Source: Microcosmobacter mediterraneus (lineage in GTDB: Bacteria; Bacteroidota; Bacteroidia; Flavobacteriales; Flavobacteriaceae). From it: DNA of 64,000 bases. The stretch covers positions 1 through 64,000 of the forward strand of contig NZ_JAVRIA010000007.1 of assembly GCF_031846265.1 (NCBI RefSeq), read 5' to 3'. Numbering within the stretch: the stretch's first letter is position 1; the number at the start of each line of letters is the position of its first letter. Shown here piece by piece: positions 1 to 7,798 of the stretch. A model generated the notes under the pieces. The model did no database searches, was not told the DNA's origin, and worked only from the letters and a program-made list of their open reading frames with translations. Both the position numbers and the translations under genes were made by a program.

Positions 1-3000
1 TATTAATGTAGATTCATATGCTGGAACTGTAAAAGTCGCTGTTACTGGTACTGTCGTTTGGAAACAGGCATCAAAAGCATTAATCTCTATTGCTATAACT
101 TGACCTGCACCACATGCATTTACTGTTAATAAATCGTCTGATGGTGTAATGTTATAATCTACTACAGCATTACAACCTCCACTTGCTGTCATTGCTTCTA
201 AGGCATCTATCCAAGCTTCAAACTTAGTTGCTGGATCTTCACAAGCTAATGTCGTTACATCTGCTGGTGCTTCACTTAAAGCCAAATCATTAGCATAAGC
301 TGGTACTGTAAAGGTACATTCTACTGCCTGAGTAGGATTATCACAATCATCATTTGCTATAATTGAAACTGTCCTAACTTGTTCTCCTAAGTTACAATCT
401 GCTGGAGCAATTAGCTCATCTAAAGCTGGCGAGAATACTACTGTAGCATTGCAACCACCCTGAGCACTAAAGTTTGTGCTAAGATTACTAATCCAATCTG
501 CAAAAGCAGCGTTAATTTCTCCCTGTGTTGCACAAGCTTCCATAACATTGTCTCCAGGACAATCACCAACTAAACTTAAAGCTGGCGTTGTAATGATTAT
601 TACCTGTTCGCAGCTTGCAATTTCATCACCATCTACCAATAATGTATAATCTCTAATAAAATTAGCACCTCCACAAACGTCTGTATCTCCAGTATCTGTA
701 TATGTCATGGTAACAACACCTCCACAAGCTTCAATCCCTGTAAAGACATCTGCAGGATCTGTAAATGCTGAAGGGATTGCACAACCTTCATCTTCTATAT
801 TTGTAAGATTACAGGTTGCAGCAGGAACGCAACATACTGGTTCTTCGTAATCCGCTTCACTAGTATCCTCACAACCCGTTGCAATTACAGAAATTGTAAC
901 TGTTACTGAACTAGCTCCTGTAGATGCTATATTATCTATTTCTAACGTACTACCAGATACATAATCATCTATATTAAAAGGACCATAATCTGTACCTCCA
1001 ACATTAACTGTAAAGTCTGATCCTGCTGGTATATTATTATGAATTAATAATAAATCTAAGTTATAGCTCGTACTGCCATCCACACAATCATTTTCATCAA
1101 TATCTGGTGTTGCAGTTATAGAACATGGAAGAGGATCATTTGCTCCTGGACAACTTGCCCCATCGTTATTACTTGTAACCGCCGAATCAACTGCAAAAGC
1201 TCCTGTAGCGGAAGGAATATCTATTTGGTATAAACCACCATCATTATTTGTAGAAAAGAACTCACCTGTAGAACTAAACCATGCTGCTCCAAAAGAGCCA
1301 GATGTACTTGTTATTCCTCCTGATAATGCCGTTGTAGTTGTAGTAGCAGCTGTCATAGGAGCATTAACATCTATTTTTAAAATATTTGAGCCATTATTAG
1401 TTATACCATAGAAATTACCATCTGCTGGATTCCAAGCTATATCTGCTACACCAGGTGTTGGACCTGTTGTTGGTATTTCAACTGCAGTTAACGGAACAAC
1501 ACTAACATCTATTTTAATAAGTCCTCCATTGTTATTGTACATATAGAGGTTCCCCATATCATCAAAGTCTCCTGCAAAGAAGTTAGATGGAAAAGGTGAA
1601 GGGAGTGTACCTATAACAGTAATTTGTCCGTTAGCATCTAATCTCACTAATGTTTCATCATCTGCTTTATCTAAACCATAAATAAAGTTATCTTCTGAGT
1701 TATAACCTGCAGCATTAATACTGCCATGGTCTGGGCCAATAGGATTGTAAGTACCATCTGTAGGATCATACTCATTTAACTGACCAGAAATAATTTGGTA
1801 AAAACCAGGCTCACAATCAAAAGGTGTGGATTCTGGCTCTGTAACTTCTGCAGAACTTGTATCACTTAAAGGATCGCCTCCAGGTGTCTCACCTTCTACT
1901 TCGGCAGTATTAACAAATGGGAAAGTCGTATTCCCAGGTAAAGTAGCTTCATAGTAATACGTCACTGAAGCTCCAGATGCCAATGAGGTTTGCCATGCTG
2001 GAGATAAATCACTTTCATCTATATTAATATCATTGTCACTAAAATCAAGGTTACTTAAAGTTTGGTCACCATTATTAGTCACTGTAAAACAATAAGTTAC
2101 TTCTGAATCATTTGGGTTTGGAATAGTTTTACTACCATCGCAACCACTACCATTATCATGACCTGGATATACTGTTTTGTCTAAACTTAAGTCATTATTA
2201 CAAGAACCTTGGGCTATATCTAAGAAACATGCCGATAAATCATTTGCATCAATTAGGTTGTAATCTGCTGTTAATGGTGTAAGAGTTGGATCTAACGGAC
2301 CATCGTCTAAGATAGGTCCTGAGATTGCTTGAAGATTGGCAAGAGAAATATTATTCCCTACTCCTAACATAAATAAATGTGATCCTTGTTCTTTTATCGT
2401 ACACGATTCATCTAAAGCTGCATCTAAAAATTTTTGCTGTACATTACAATTACCTCCTGTATCACCAACACTAACTGTTGGGTTTCCGTCAGACATAAAC
2501 AACACTATATCTGCGGTTTGTATATTATTTAAGGTTATAACATCATCTAAAGCTGCTTCCCAATTAGTACAACCATCAGGATCATATCCTGTAGGTAAAT
2601 AGGCTGTTAATGCATCCACGTATGCCTGATCTACATTGTTGTAATTGGAATAAGTACTAAAAGAAGTTATAGAAGAATTTGTGCTAAATTGAACAATAGC
2701 CAATTCTGCACCTGTTCCTTTTAAGGCATTAGCTAAATCTATTGTTGCTTGTTCAACGTCTCCTTCAGCACTTGGTTCAAAACCTATAGAACCTGATTCA
2801 TCAAGTACTAAAATAACTTTAAAATCATTACAAGAGGGTGCTGCATTAATTGGATTAACACAATCTCCAAAACCTAGAACTTCAACATTATCAAAACCAT
2901 GTGTTTCAATTGTTGAGTCATTATTAGCTTGAACTCTTATATATAGAGAAGAACCGTTTAATAGAGGAGAATTTACTCTTAGAGTACCAAAATCATCTGA

Positions 3001-3450
3001 CTGATTAAAAATATTTGTCCAACTGCTTCCATTAAAACTGTATTGAACCCTTAAAAAATCATCATTCTCTAGATTTCCAGTTTCAAATACATCCATAGAG
3101 AAAGTAACATTATCAAAAGAAGATATGTCAATAGCGGTTGTTGTCCAACTGCGAGTTGCATCTAAATCTGAACCACTTAAAACTTTGTTGGCACTAATAG
3201 TACTAACATCAAAATCTCCGTTATTGGAGTTCCATGTGGTCACAGCAGCTGGCGAACCTACACCACTAGTATCTCCATTTGATGAAGACTCAAAATCTTC
3301 TGTCCAAATAACGGTTTGAGCACTAAGGCCTAATGTTAAAAACAAAAAAGTCAAAAATAGCAATAGTTGCTTTTTGACTTTAAATACTGAAACTAAGGTG
3401 TTACAAATTAAACAACATAGTTGAAAAGGGTAAATAGCAAGAAACTTCAT
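1..3450 (-). CDS. Giant secreted VWA-domain adhesin, N-terminal 1150 residues (3' end beyond window)
   Basis: An open frame runs without a stop from ATG at 3450 to the window edge. The N-terminus has a long basic/hydrophobic leader ending near residue 45 at LSAQ, a signal peptide. A CUB/discoidin-like region (about 50-195) precedes a von Willebrand A domain (about 205-390) whose MIDAS motif DESGS is at about residue 215, with SDG later. Next comes a DUF11-like Ig repeat (about 410-540), a DUF6923-like propeller segment (about 545-755) with phrases such as NEYDPTDGTY, and then Cys-containing modules. Two copies of a unit starting ACxxx...W...GGCN begin 97 residues apart (Cys codons at 534-532 and 243-241). 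Proteins of this build in Flavobacteriia are usually exported by T9SS and act in adhesion or gliding; the C-terminal sorting domain would lie outside the window. The ligand is unknown. Confidence 0.85.
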   Translation of the reverse strand, partial: MKFLAIYPFQLCCLICNTLVSVFKVKKQLLLFLTFLFLTLGLSAQTVIWTEDFESSSNGDTSGVGSPAAVTTWNSNNGDFDVSTISANKVLSGSDLDATRSWTTTAIDISSFDNVTFSMDVFETGNLENDDFLRVQYSFNGSSWTNIFNQSDDFGTLRVNSPLLNGSSLYIRVQANNDSTIETHGFDNVEVLGFGDCVNPINAAPSCNDFKVILVLDESGSIGFEPSAEGDVEQATIDLANALKGTGAELAIVQFSTNSSITSFSTYSNYNNVDQAYVDALTAYLPTGYDPDGCTNWEAALDDVITLNNIQTADIVLFMSDGNPTVSVGDTGGNCNVQQKFLDAALDESCTIKEQGSHLFMLGVGNNISLANLQAISGPILDDGPLDPTLTPLTADYNLIDANDLSACFLDIAQGSCNNDLSLDKTVYPGHDNGSGCDGSKTIPNPNDSEVTYCFTVTNNGDQTLSNLDFSDNDINIDESDLSPAWQTSLASGASVTYYYEATLPGNTTFPFVNTAEVEGETPGGDPLSDTSSAEVTEPESTPFDCEPGFYQIISGQLNEYDPTDGTYNPIGPDHGSINAAGYNSEDNFIYGLDKADDETLVRLDANGQITVIGTLPSPFPSNFFAGDFDDMGNLYMYNNNGGLIKIDVSVVPLTAVEIPTTGPTPGVADIAWNPADGNFYGITNNGSNILKIDVNAPMTAATTTTTALSGGITSTSGSFGAAWFSSTGEFFSTNNDGGLYQIDIPSATGAFAVDSAVTSNNDGASCPGANDPLPCSITATPDIDENDCVDGSTSYNLDLLLIHNNIPAGSDFTVNVGGTDYGPFNIDDYVSGSTLEIDNIASTGASSVTVTISVIATGCEDTSEADYEEPVCCVPAATCNLTNIEDEGCAIPSAFTDPADVFTGIEACGGVVTMTYTDTGDTDVCGGANFIRDYTLLVDGDEIASCEQVIIITTPALSLVGDCPGDNVMEACATQGEINAAFADWISNLSTNFSAQGGCNATVVFSPALDELIAPADCNLGEQVRTVSIIANDDCDNPTQAVECTFTVPAYANDLALSEAPADVTTLACEDPATKFEAWIDALEAMTASGGCNAVVDYNITPSDDLLTVNACGAGQVIAIEINAFDACFQTTVPVTATFTVPAYESTLI

Positions 3451-3562
3451 AATGTATGATTTATTAAATTAAACCAAACACGAAGTGGTACACTTTACGT
3501 GTAAATTTGGGTTGATTTGCTATTAATCAACCAAGTAAAATTGCTATTAACTTGAAGGGATA

Positions 3563-3592
3563 GTGAGTCAAAAGTAGTGAAAAATAACTCAC
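3563..3592 (-). promoter_or_regulatory. Possible promoter and flanking dyad upstream of the adhesin
   Basis: On the minus strand TACTTTTG (3576-3569) fits the Bacteroidota -7 box TAnnTTTG, about 120 bases ahead of the adhesin start. It lies between arms GTGAGT (3563-3568) and ACTCAC (3587-3592), an inverted repeat that could be an operator. A second imperfect hairpin (3478-3502) lies in the leader. No well-spaced -33 element is seen. Confidence 0.3.
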
Positions 3593-3649
3593 AAATGTTC
3601 TTAATTGGCAAAAACCTTAAATAATTGACAAAGTGATTTTAAGTGTAGT

Positions 3650-4537
3650 CTATTTCTTATTAAAACTGTGATACTCACGAGCCAACAATGTATTTTTCAG
3701 TAACATAGCTATAGTCATAGGTCCTACTCCTCCAGGAACAGGCGTAATATAACTTGCTTTTTTACTTACATTTTCGAAATCTACATCACCTGTAATAATA
3801 TAGCCTTTAGGTGAGTTTTCGTCTGGCACTCTGGTAATACCAACATCGATAATAATTACATCATCTTTTACCATTTCTGCTTTTAGGAAATTTGGCACGC
3901 CTAGTGCTGAAATGATTATATCGGCTTGTGAGGTTATTTGTGTAATATTTTTAGTATGACTATGGGTTAAGGTTACTGTTGAATTACCAGGAAATCCTTT
4001 ACGACCCATTAGAATACTCATTGGTCTACCCACAATATGGCTTCTTCCTATGACAACTGTATGTTTACCTTTGGTTTCCACACCATAACGATCTAACAAC
4101 TCTAATATACCAAAAGGTGTTGCTGGAATAAATGTTGACATATCTAAGGCCATTTTCCCGAAATTCATAGGATGAAATCCATCGACATCCTTATCTGGAT
4201 TAACAGCCATAAGTACTTTTTGAGTATTTATTTGAGGTGGTAATGGTAATTGAATAATAAAACCATCAATATCGTCATTGTTATTGAGCTCTTGGATTTT
4301 ATCTAATAATTCTATTTCACTAGTAGTATTGGAAAGACGTACCATGGTTGACTCAAAACCAACGCGTTCACATGCTCTTACTTTACTGCCAACATAAGTT
4401 AAACTAGCACCATCATTACCAACTATAACAGCTGCAAGATGAGGAACCTTCTCACCATTAGCTATCATCTTATCAACTTCGGCCTTAATTTCGTTTTTTA
4501 TATCGTTACTAATTTTTTTTCCGTCTAGTATGGTCAT
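3650..4537 (-). CDS. folD: Bifunctional methylenetetrahydrofolate dehydrogenase / methenyltetrahydrofolate cyclohydrolase
   Basis: FolD interconverts 5,10-methylene-, methenyl- and 10-formyl-tetrahydrofolate in the cytoplasm with NADP, supplying one-carbon units for purine and formyl-Met synthesis. At 295 residues it has the normal length. The catalytic Tyr48/Lys52 pair sits in YVGSK, followed by the QLPLP motif (96-100), DKDVDG (115-120), the nucleotide-binding GRSHIVGRP (164-172) and the C-terminal PGGVGPMT (268-275). It lies downstream of ffh on the same strand, 105 bases away, with a palindromic repeat in the gap, so it may be co-transcribed with ffh or have its own promoter. Nothing in the protein is unusual. 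Confidence 0.97.
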   Translation of the reverse strand: MTILDGKKISNDIKNEIKAEVDKMIANGEKVPHLAAVIVGNDGASLTYVGSKVRACERVGFESTMVRLSNTTSEIELLDKIQELNNNDDIDGFIIQLPLPPQINTQKVLMAVNPDKDVDGFHPMNFGKMALDMSTFIPATPFGILELLDRYGVETKGKHTVVIGRSHIVGRPMSILMGRKGFPGNSTVTLTHSHTKNITQITSQADIIISALGVPNFLKAEMVKDDVIIIDVGITRVPDENSPKGYIITGDVDFENVSKKASYITPVPGGVGPMTIAMLLKNTLLAREYHSFNKK

Positions 4538-4553
4538 AGTTTAATCTTTATGT

Positions 4554-4630
4554 AAGGTCGAGCGCAGTAGAGACCTTCTTATATAATACTTAATAAATGA
4601 GACCTCTCGACTGCGCTCGAGAGGTGACAC
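4554..4630. repeat. Dispersed-type palindromic repeat between ffh and folD
   Basis: Two inverted copies of one GC-rich core lie here: TCGAGCGCAGTAGAGA near 4558-4573 and its near-perfect reverse complement TCTCGACTGCGCTCGA near 4605-4620. The second forms a hairpin, CCTCTCGA / TCGAGAGG with a 6-base loop (4603-4624). The first is bounded by AAGGTC/GACCTT. The GC content stands out from the AT-rich surroundings. I recall this core as a multicopy intergenic element in Flavobacteriaceae genomes; that is memory, not a search result. Confidence 0.75.
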
Positions 4631-4642
4631 ATTTTACCATCA

Positions 4643-5974
4643 TTACCTTGGCATTCCTTTCATCATTTGCATCATACGTTTTCCGCCGCCGCCTTGCATC
4701 ATTTTCATCATTTTACTCATTTGAGTAAACTGTTTTAGTAACTGATTTACTTCTTGGACTGAAGTACCAGATCCTTTACCAATACGTTTCTTTCTGCTGG
4801 CATTAATTAGTGAAGGATTAGAACGTTCGGCTGGAGTCATGGAGTGAATAATGGCTTCAATACCTTTAAAAGCATCATCATCGATATCAATATTTTTCAT
4901 CATTTTACCAGCTCCTGGTATCATTCCGATAAGGTCTTTCATATTACCCATCTTCTTGATTTGCTGAATCTGTTTTAAGAAATCATCAAACCCAAACTGA
5001 TTTTTAGCAATCTTTTTCTGAATCTTTCGTGCTTCCTCTTCATCAAATTGTTCTTGAGCACGTTCAACTAAAGATACTACATCTCCCATTCCAAGAATAC
5101 GATCTGCCATACGTGATGGATAAAATACATCGATGGCTTCCATCTTTTCACCTGTACCAATAAACTTAATAGGCTTATTTACTACAGATTTAATAGAAAT
5201 AGCTGCTCCACCTCTAGTATCTCCATCGAGTTTAGTAAGGATTACACCATCAAAATTTAAAACATCATTAAAGGCCTTTGCTGTATTAACAGCGTCTTGA
5301 CCTGTCATGGAATCGACCACAAACAATGTTTCTTGTGGCTTAATAGCTGAATGAATATTAGAAATCTCATTCATCATAACCTCATCTACAGCCAAACGAC
5401 CAGCAGTATCAACAATAACTACATTATGGCCATTGGCTTTGGCATGGGCTATACCAGCTTGCGCTATAGCAACAGGATCATTATTACCTCGATCACTAAA
5501 AACCTCAACATTTATTTGGTCTCCAACAACATGCAACTGGTCTATGGCAGCAGGACGATAGACATCACAGGCTACCAATAATGGTTTTTTGGTCTTTTTA
5601 TTTTTGAGATAATTAGCTAATTTCCCAGAAAAGGTTGTTTTACCAGATCCTTGCAAACCAGACATTAATATAACACTTGGAGTACCTGATAGATCAATTC
5701 CTTCTGCATCTCCTCCCATCAGTTCGGTTAACTCGTCTTTAACGATTTTAACCATTAATTGCCCAGGCTGTAGAGTCGTTAATACGTTTTGTCCTAAGGC
5801 TTTTTCTTTAACCTTGTTGGTAAATTCTTTTGCAATTTTAAAGTTAACATCAGCATCTAAAAGCGCTCTACGTACTTCTTTTAATGTCTCGGCAACATTG
5901 ACCTCAGTAATGCTTCCGTGACCTTTAAGAACGTGTAAGGCTTTATCTAACTTTTCACTTAAATTATTAAACAT
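4643..5974 (-). CDS. ffh: Signal recognition particle GTPase Ffh (SRP54)
   Basis: Ffh binds 4.5S RNA and signal sequences of nascent membrane proteins and, with FtsY, docks ribosomes at the translocon. The 443-residue protein shows an N-terminal four-helix bundle, the P-loop GLQGSGKTT (106-114), DTAGRL (near 190) and TKLDGDTRGG (near 248), then a Met-rich M domain ending in MMKMMQGGGGKRMMQMMKG. Length and motifs are standard. A TAnnTTTG box lies 26 bases upstream of the ATG. folD follows downstream on the same strand. Confidence 0.98.
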   Translation of the reverse strand: MFNNLSEKLDKALHVLKGHGSITEVNVAETLKEVRRALLDADVNFKIAKEFTNKVKEKALGQNVLTTLQPGQLMVKIVKDELTELMGGDAEGIDLSGTPSVILMSGLQGSGKTTFSGKLANYLKNKKTKKPLLVACDVYRPAAIDQLHVVGDQINVEVFSDRGNNDPVAIAQAGIAHAKANGHNVVIVDTAGRLAVDEVMMNEISNIHSAIKPQETLFVVDSMTGQDAVNTAKAFNDVLNFDGVILTKLDGDTRGGAAISIKSVVNKPIKFIGTGEKMEAIDVFYPSRMADRILGMGDVVSLVERAQEQFDEEEARKIQKKIAKNQFGFDDFLKQIQQIKKMGNMKDLIGMIPGAGKMMKNIDIDDDAFKGIEAIIHSMTPAERSNPSLINASRKKRIGKGSGTSVQEVNQLLKQFTQMSKMMKMMQGGGGKRMMQMMKGMPR

Positions 5975-5999
5975 AATCTGTTCGTTGTTTTAAAAGATG

Positions 6000-6007
6000 C
6001 AAATTTA
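6000..6007 (-). promoter_or_regulatory. Putative -7 promoter box of ffh
   Basis: The minus strand reads TAAATTTG at 6007-6000, matching TAnnTTTG, 25 bases upstream of the ffh ATG. A -33 TTTG is not obvious. Confidence 0.5.
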
Positions 6008-6054
6008 ATAATTTGATATGTATTTATGAAGTACAAGATGGCTTAATATAAAAA

Positions 6055-6078
6055 AGGGCTGCTATGACCAGCAACCCT
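6055..6078 (-). terminator. Minus-strand terminator-like hairpin without an obvious gene
   Basis: Read on the minus strand: GGGTTGCT, a 6-base loop, AGCAGCCC, then six T. That is an 8-bp stem with one G-U pair and a U-tract. The only minus-strand gene nearby, ffh, begins downstream of it, so whatever transcript it ends starts in 6080-6320, where I see no convincing coding region. Confidence 0.55.
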
Positions 6079-6307
6079 TAATTATCAACTTAAAACTTAA
6101 GTTTAAAGCGGTAAACATTCAATGAATTAATCATTATTTTAATTAATAACAATATAAACCAGAACTTTTAGTCTTAGTTATTAATAGAGCAAAAAAGGTA
6201 CCACAACGACCTTTTAATATTAAGCTCATTCTTAGTATTAATTAGAGGCTTTGTATATATAACAATCTTAACTTAAAAATCCCTACCCAATTAATTTTTT
6301 TAATTTA

Positions 6308-6327
6308 GCCATAACGTTATTTATGGC
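6308..6327 (+). promoter_or_regulatory. Inverted repeat spanning the sigma-factor start codon
   Basis: GCCATAA (6308-6314) pairs with TTATGGC (6321-6327), and the central ATAACGTTAT (6311-6320) is itself a perfect 10-base palindrome. The ATG at 6323-6325 lies inside the right arm, so either a DNA-binding dimer or an mRNA hairpin masking the start could control this gene. Function is inferred only. Confidence 0.4.
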
Positions 6328-6838
6328 AAAAAAATTACACCATACGATTTGCGATTCTACCTTATTTTCTGCATTTTTTGAAAGACATGCAAAAAATCTG
6401 CATGATTTTTTATATTACAAATTCGGCTCAGAACTTAATCCTAAGGATAAAGTCCAAGACGCTTTTATAAAACTTTGGCAAAATTGTGGTAAAATACCAC
6501 CAGAAAAAGCCAAAAGCTACCTCTACACTACTGCTAATAATTTAATGCTCAATGCAGTTGCCCATAGAAAAGTAGTCTATAAACACAGAGAAATCCCTGT
6601 GAAAAATCACACTAACGAATCACCAGAATTTGTTTTAGAGGAGCAACAATATTTAGAAAAACTAAACAAAGCGATTGCAAACTTAACAGAAGCGCAACGC
6701 GTGGCTTTTTTACTTAATAGAATTGAAGGAAAACGCTTTAAAGACATTGCCGAAATACTAAATATTTCTACTAAAGCAGTAGAAAAAAGAATTTACTCAG
6801 CCTTAAAAAAACTTAGAGAAGATATTGATGGTATATAA
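6323..6838 (+). CDS. ECF RNA polymerase sigma factor (FecI-like)
   Basis: This 171-residue protein has sigma region 2 (about 15-80, with DKVQDAFIKLWQN) and region 4 (about 110-165, a helix-turn-helix with GKRFKDIAEILNIS and VEKRIYSALKKLR). It lacks sigma regions 1 and 3, as expected for extracytoplasmic-function factors. It heads a cluster with a FecR anti-sigma (54 bases downstream) and an STN-type TonB receptor, the classical FecIRA arrangement, so it should direct transcription when the receptor detects its ligand. The start codon lies within a palindrome that could be autoregulatory. Confidence 0.92.
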   Translation: MAKKLHHTICDSTLFSAFFERHAKNLHDFLYYKFGSELNPKDKVQDAFIKLWQNCGKIPPEKAKSYLYTTANNLMLNAVAHRKVVYKHREIPVKNHTNESPEFVLEEQQYLEKLNKAIANLTEAQRVAFLLNRIEGKRFKDIAEILNISTKAVEKRIYSALKKLREDIDGI

Positions 6839-6892
6839 TATTTTAATACTGAGGTAGGAAAATAGTTAATACAACTGTTATATGTTTGAATA

Positions 6893-7798
6893 ATGCACCC
6901 AATGAATAAAGACGAAATCATAAACAAATGGTTAAATCATGAACTCACTAATGAAGAGTTACATGTTTTCAATACCAGAAAAGACTTTGAAAACGAAAGA
7001 CGACTTGCTGGTGCATTACATCATTTTTCCGCTCCAGAGTTAAAGCAAAAAGAAATACTTGTTTCTATATTAAGCGCACCAAAACTTAAAACCAAAGGTT
7101 CTATTTTTAAACCACTTATAAGAATTGCGGCAATTCTTGTTATTGGGTTGGGCTTATTTTGGTATAGTTTAACGCTTAACACTACTATTGATAGTAAAAT
7201 TGCTGAAAAGCTTAATATTATTTTACCTGATAATTCTGAAGTGGTACTTAATGCTAAATCTTATATTTCATATCATAAAAACAGCTGGCTAGAGAACAGA
7301 ACTTTAGAATTAAATGGAGAAGCATTTTTTGATGTTGAAAAAGGATCATCGTTTACTGTTAAAACCAATGAAGGCATAGTAACCGTTATTGGAACAGAAT
7401 TTAGCATAAAACAAAGAGAACATATATTTGAGGTTATTTGTTATGAAGGCACGGTTGCTGTTAACCACAAAGGTCAACAACAAACCTTGTATAAAGGCGA
7501 TACTTATTTAAGCATTAATGGGAATCTAATTGTTACTGAAAAAGAAAAATTACAGCAGCCTGCCTGGTTAACAAACGAAAGTATTTTTAAAAGTATGCCT
7601 TACACTGAAGTACTCAAAGAATTTGAACGTCAGTATAATGTAATTTTAGAACTAGACTCTGATATTGAATCTAATACGCTTTTTACTGGCCGATTTACTC
7701 ACGAAAATTTAGATATTGCTTTAAAATCTATTACTTTACCTTTACATTTAAGCTATAGTAAAACAGATCAAAGCATAATTCTAAGGCGTGAACACTAA
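6893..7798 (+). CDS. FecR-family anti-sigma factor with DUF4974 domain
   Basis: This 301-residue inner-membrane regulator has a cytoplasmic N-terminus that would hold the sigma factor, one transmembrane segment (about 77-95, IRIAAILVIGLGLFWY) and a periplasmic FecR domain (about 100-210) with the usual NGEAFFDVEK and IGTEFSI phrases. A C-terminal DUF4974 region (about 225-298) should contact the STN domain of the partner receptor. ATG at 6893 is used; an ATG three codons later (6902) is equally possible. It overlaps the receptor gene by 11 bases, which suggests coupled translation. Confidence 0.92.
   Translation: MHPMNKDEIINKWLNHELTNEELHVFNTRKDFENERRLAGALHHFSAPELKQKEILVSILSAPKLKTKGSIFKPLIRIAAILVIGLGLFWYSLTLNTTIDSKIAEKLNIILPDNSEVVLNAKSYISYHKNSWLENRTLELNGEAFFDVEKGSSFTVKTNEGIVTVIGTEFSIKQREHIFEVICYEGTVAVNHKGQQQTLYKGDTYLSINGNLIVTEKEKLQQPAWLTNESIFKSMPYTEVLKEFERQYNVILELDSDIESNTLFTGRFTHENLDIALKSITLPLHLSYSKTDQSIILRREH

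Larger units (their letters stand above)
5975..6322. other. 348-base intergenic region, ffh / ECF sigma divergent
   Basis: This region holds the ffh promoter box, the minus-strand terminator-like hairpin at 6055-6078, and a palindrome at the sigma-gene start (6308-6327). The rest is AT-rich; only a minus-strand ORF of about 18 codons (start near 6118) is present, which I do not consider a gene. Confidence 0.6.

Noticed and set aside
2336..3319. Plus-strand ORFs 2336-2602 and 3125-3319
   Set aside because: They lie antisense to the continuous adhesin frame, which has clear domains; no start or family evidence.
6065..6118. Minus-strand 18-codon ORF next to the orphan terminator
   Set aside because: Too short and without any supporting motif; the terminator is recorded instead.
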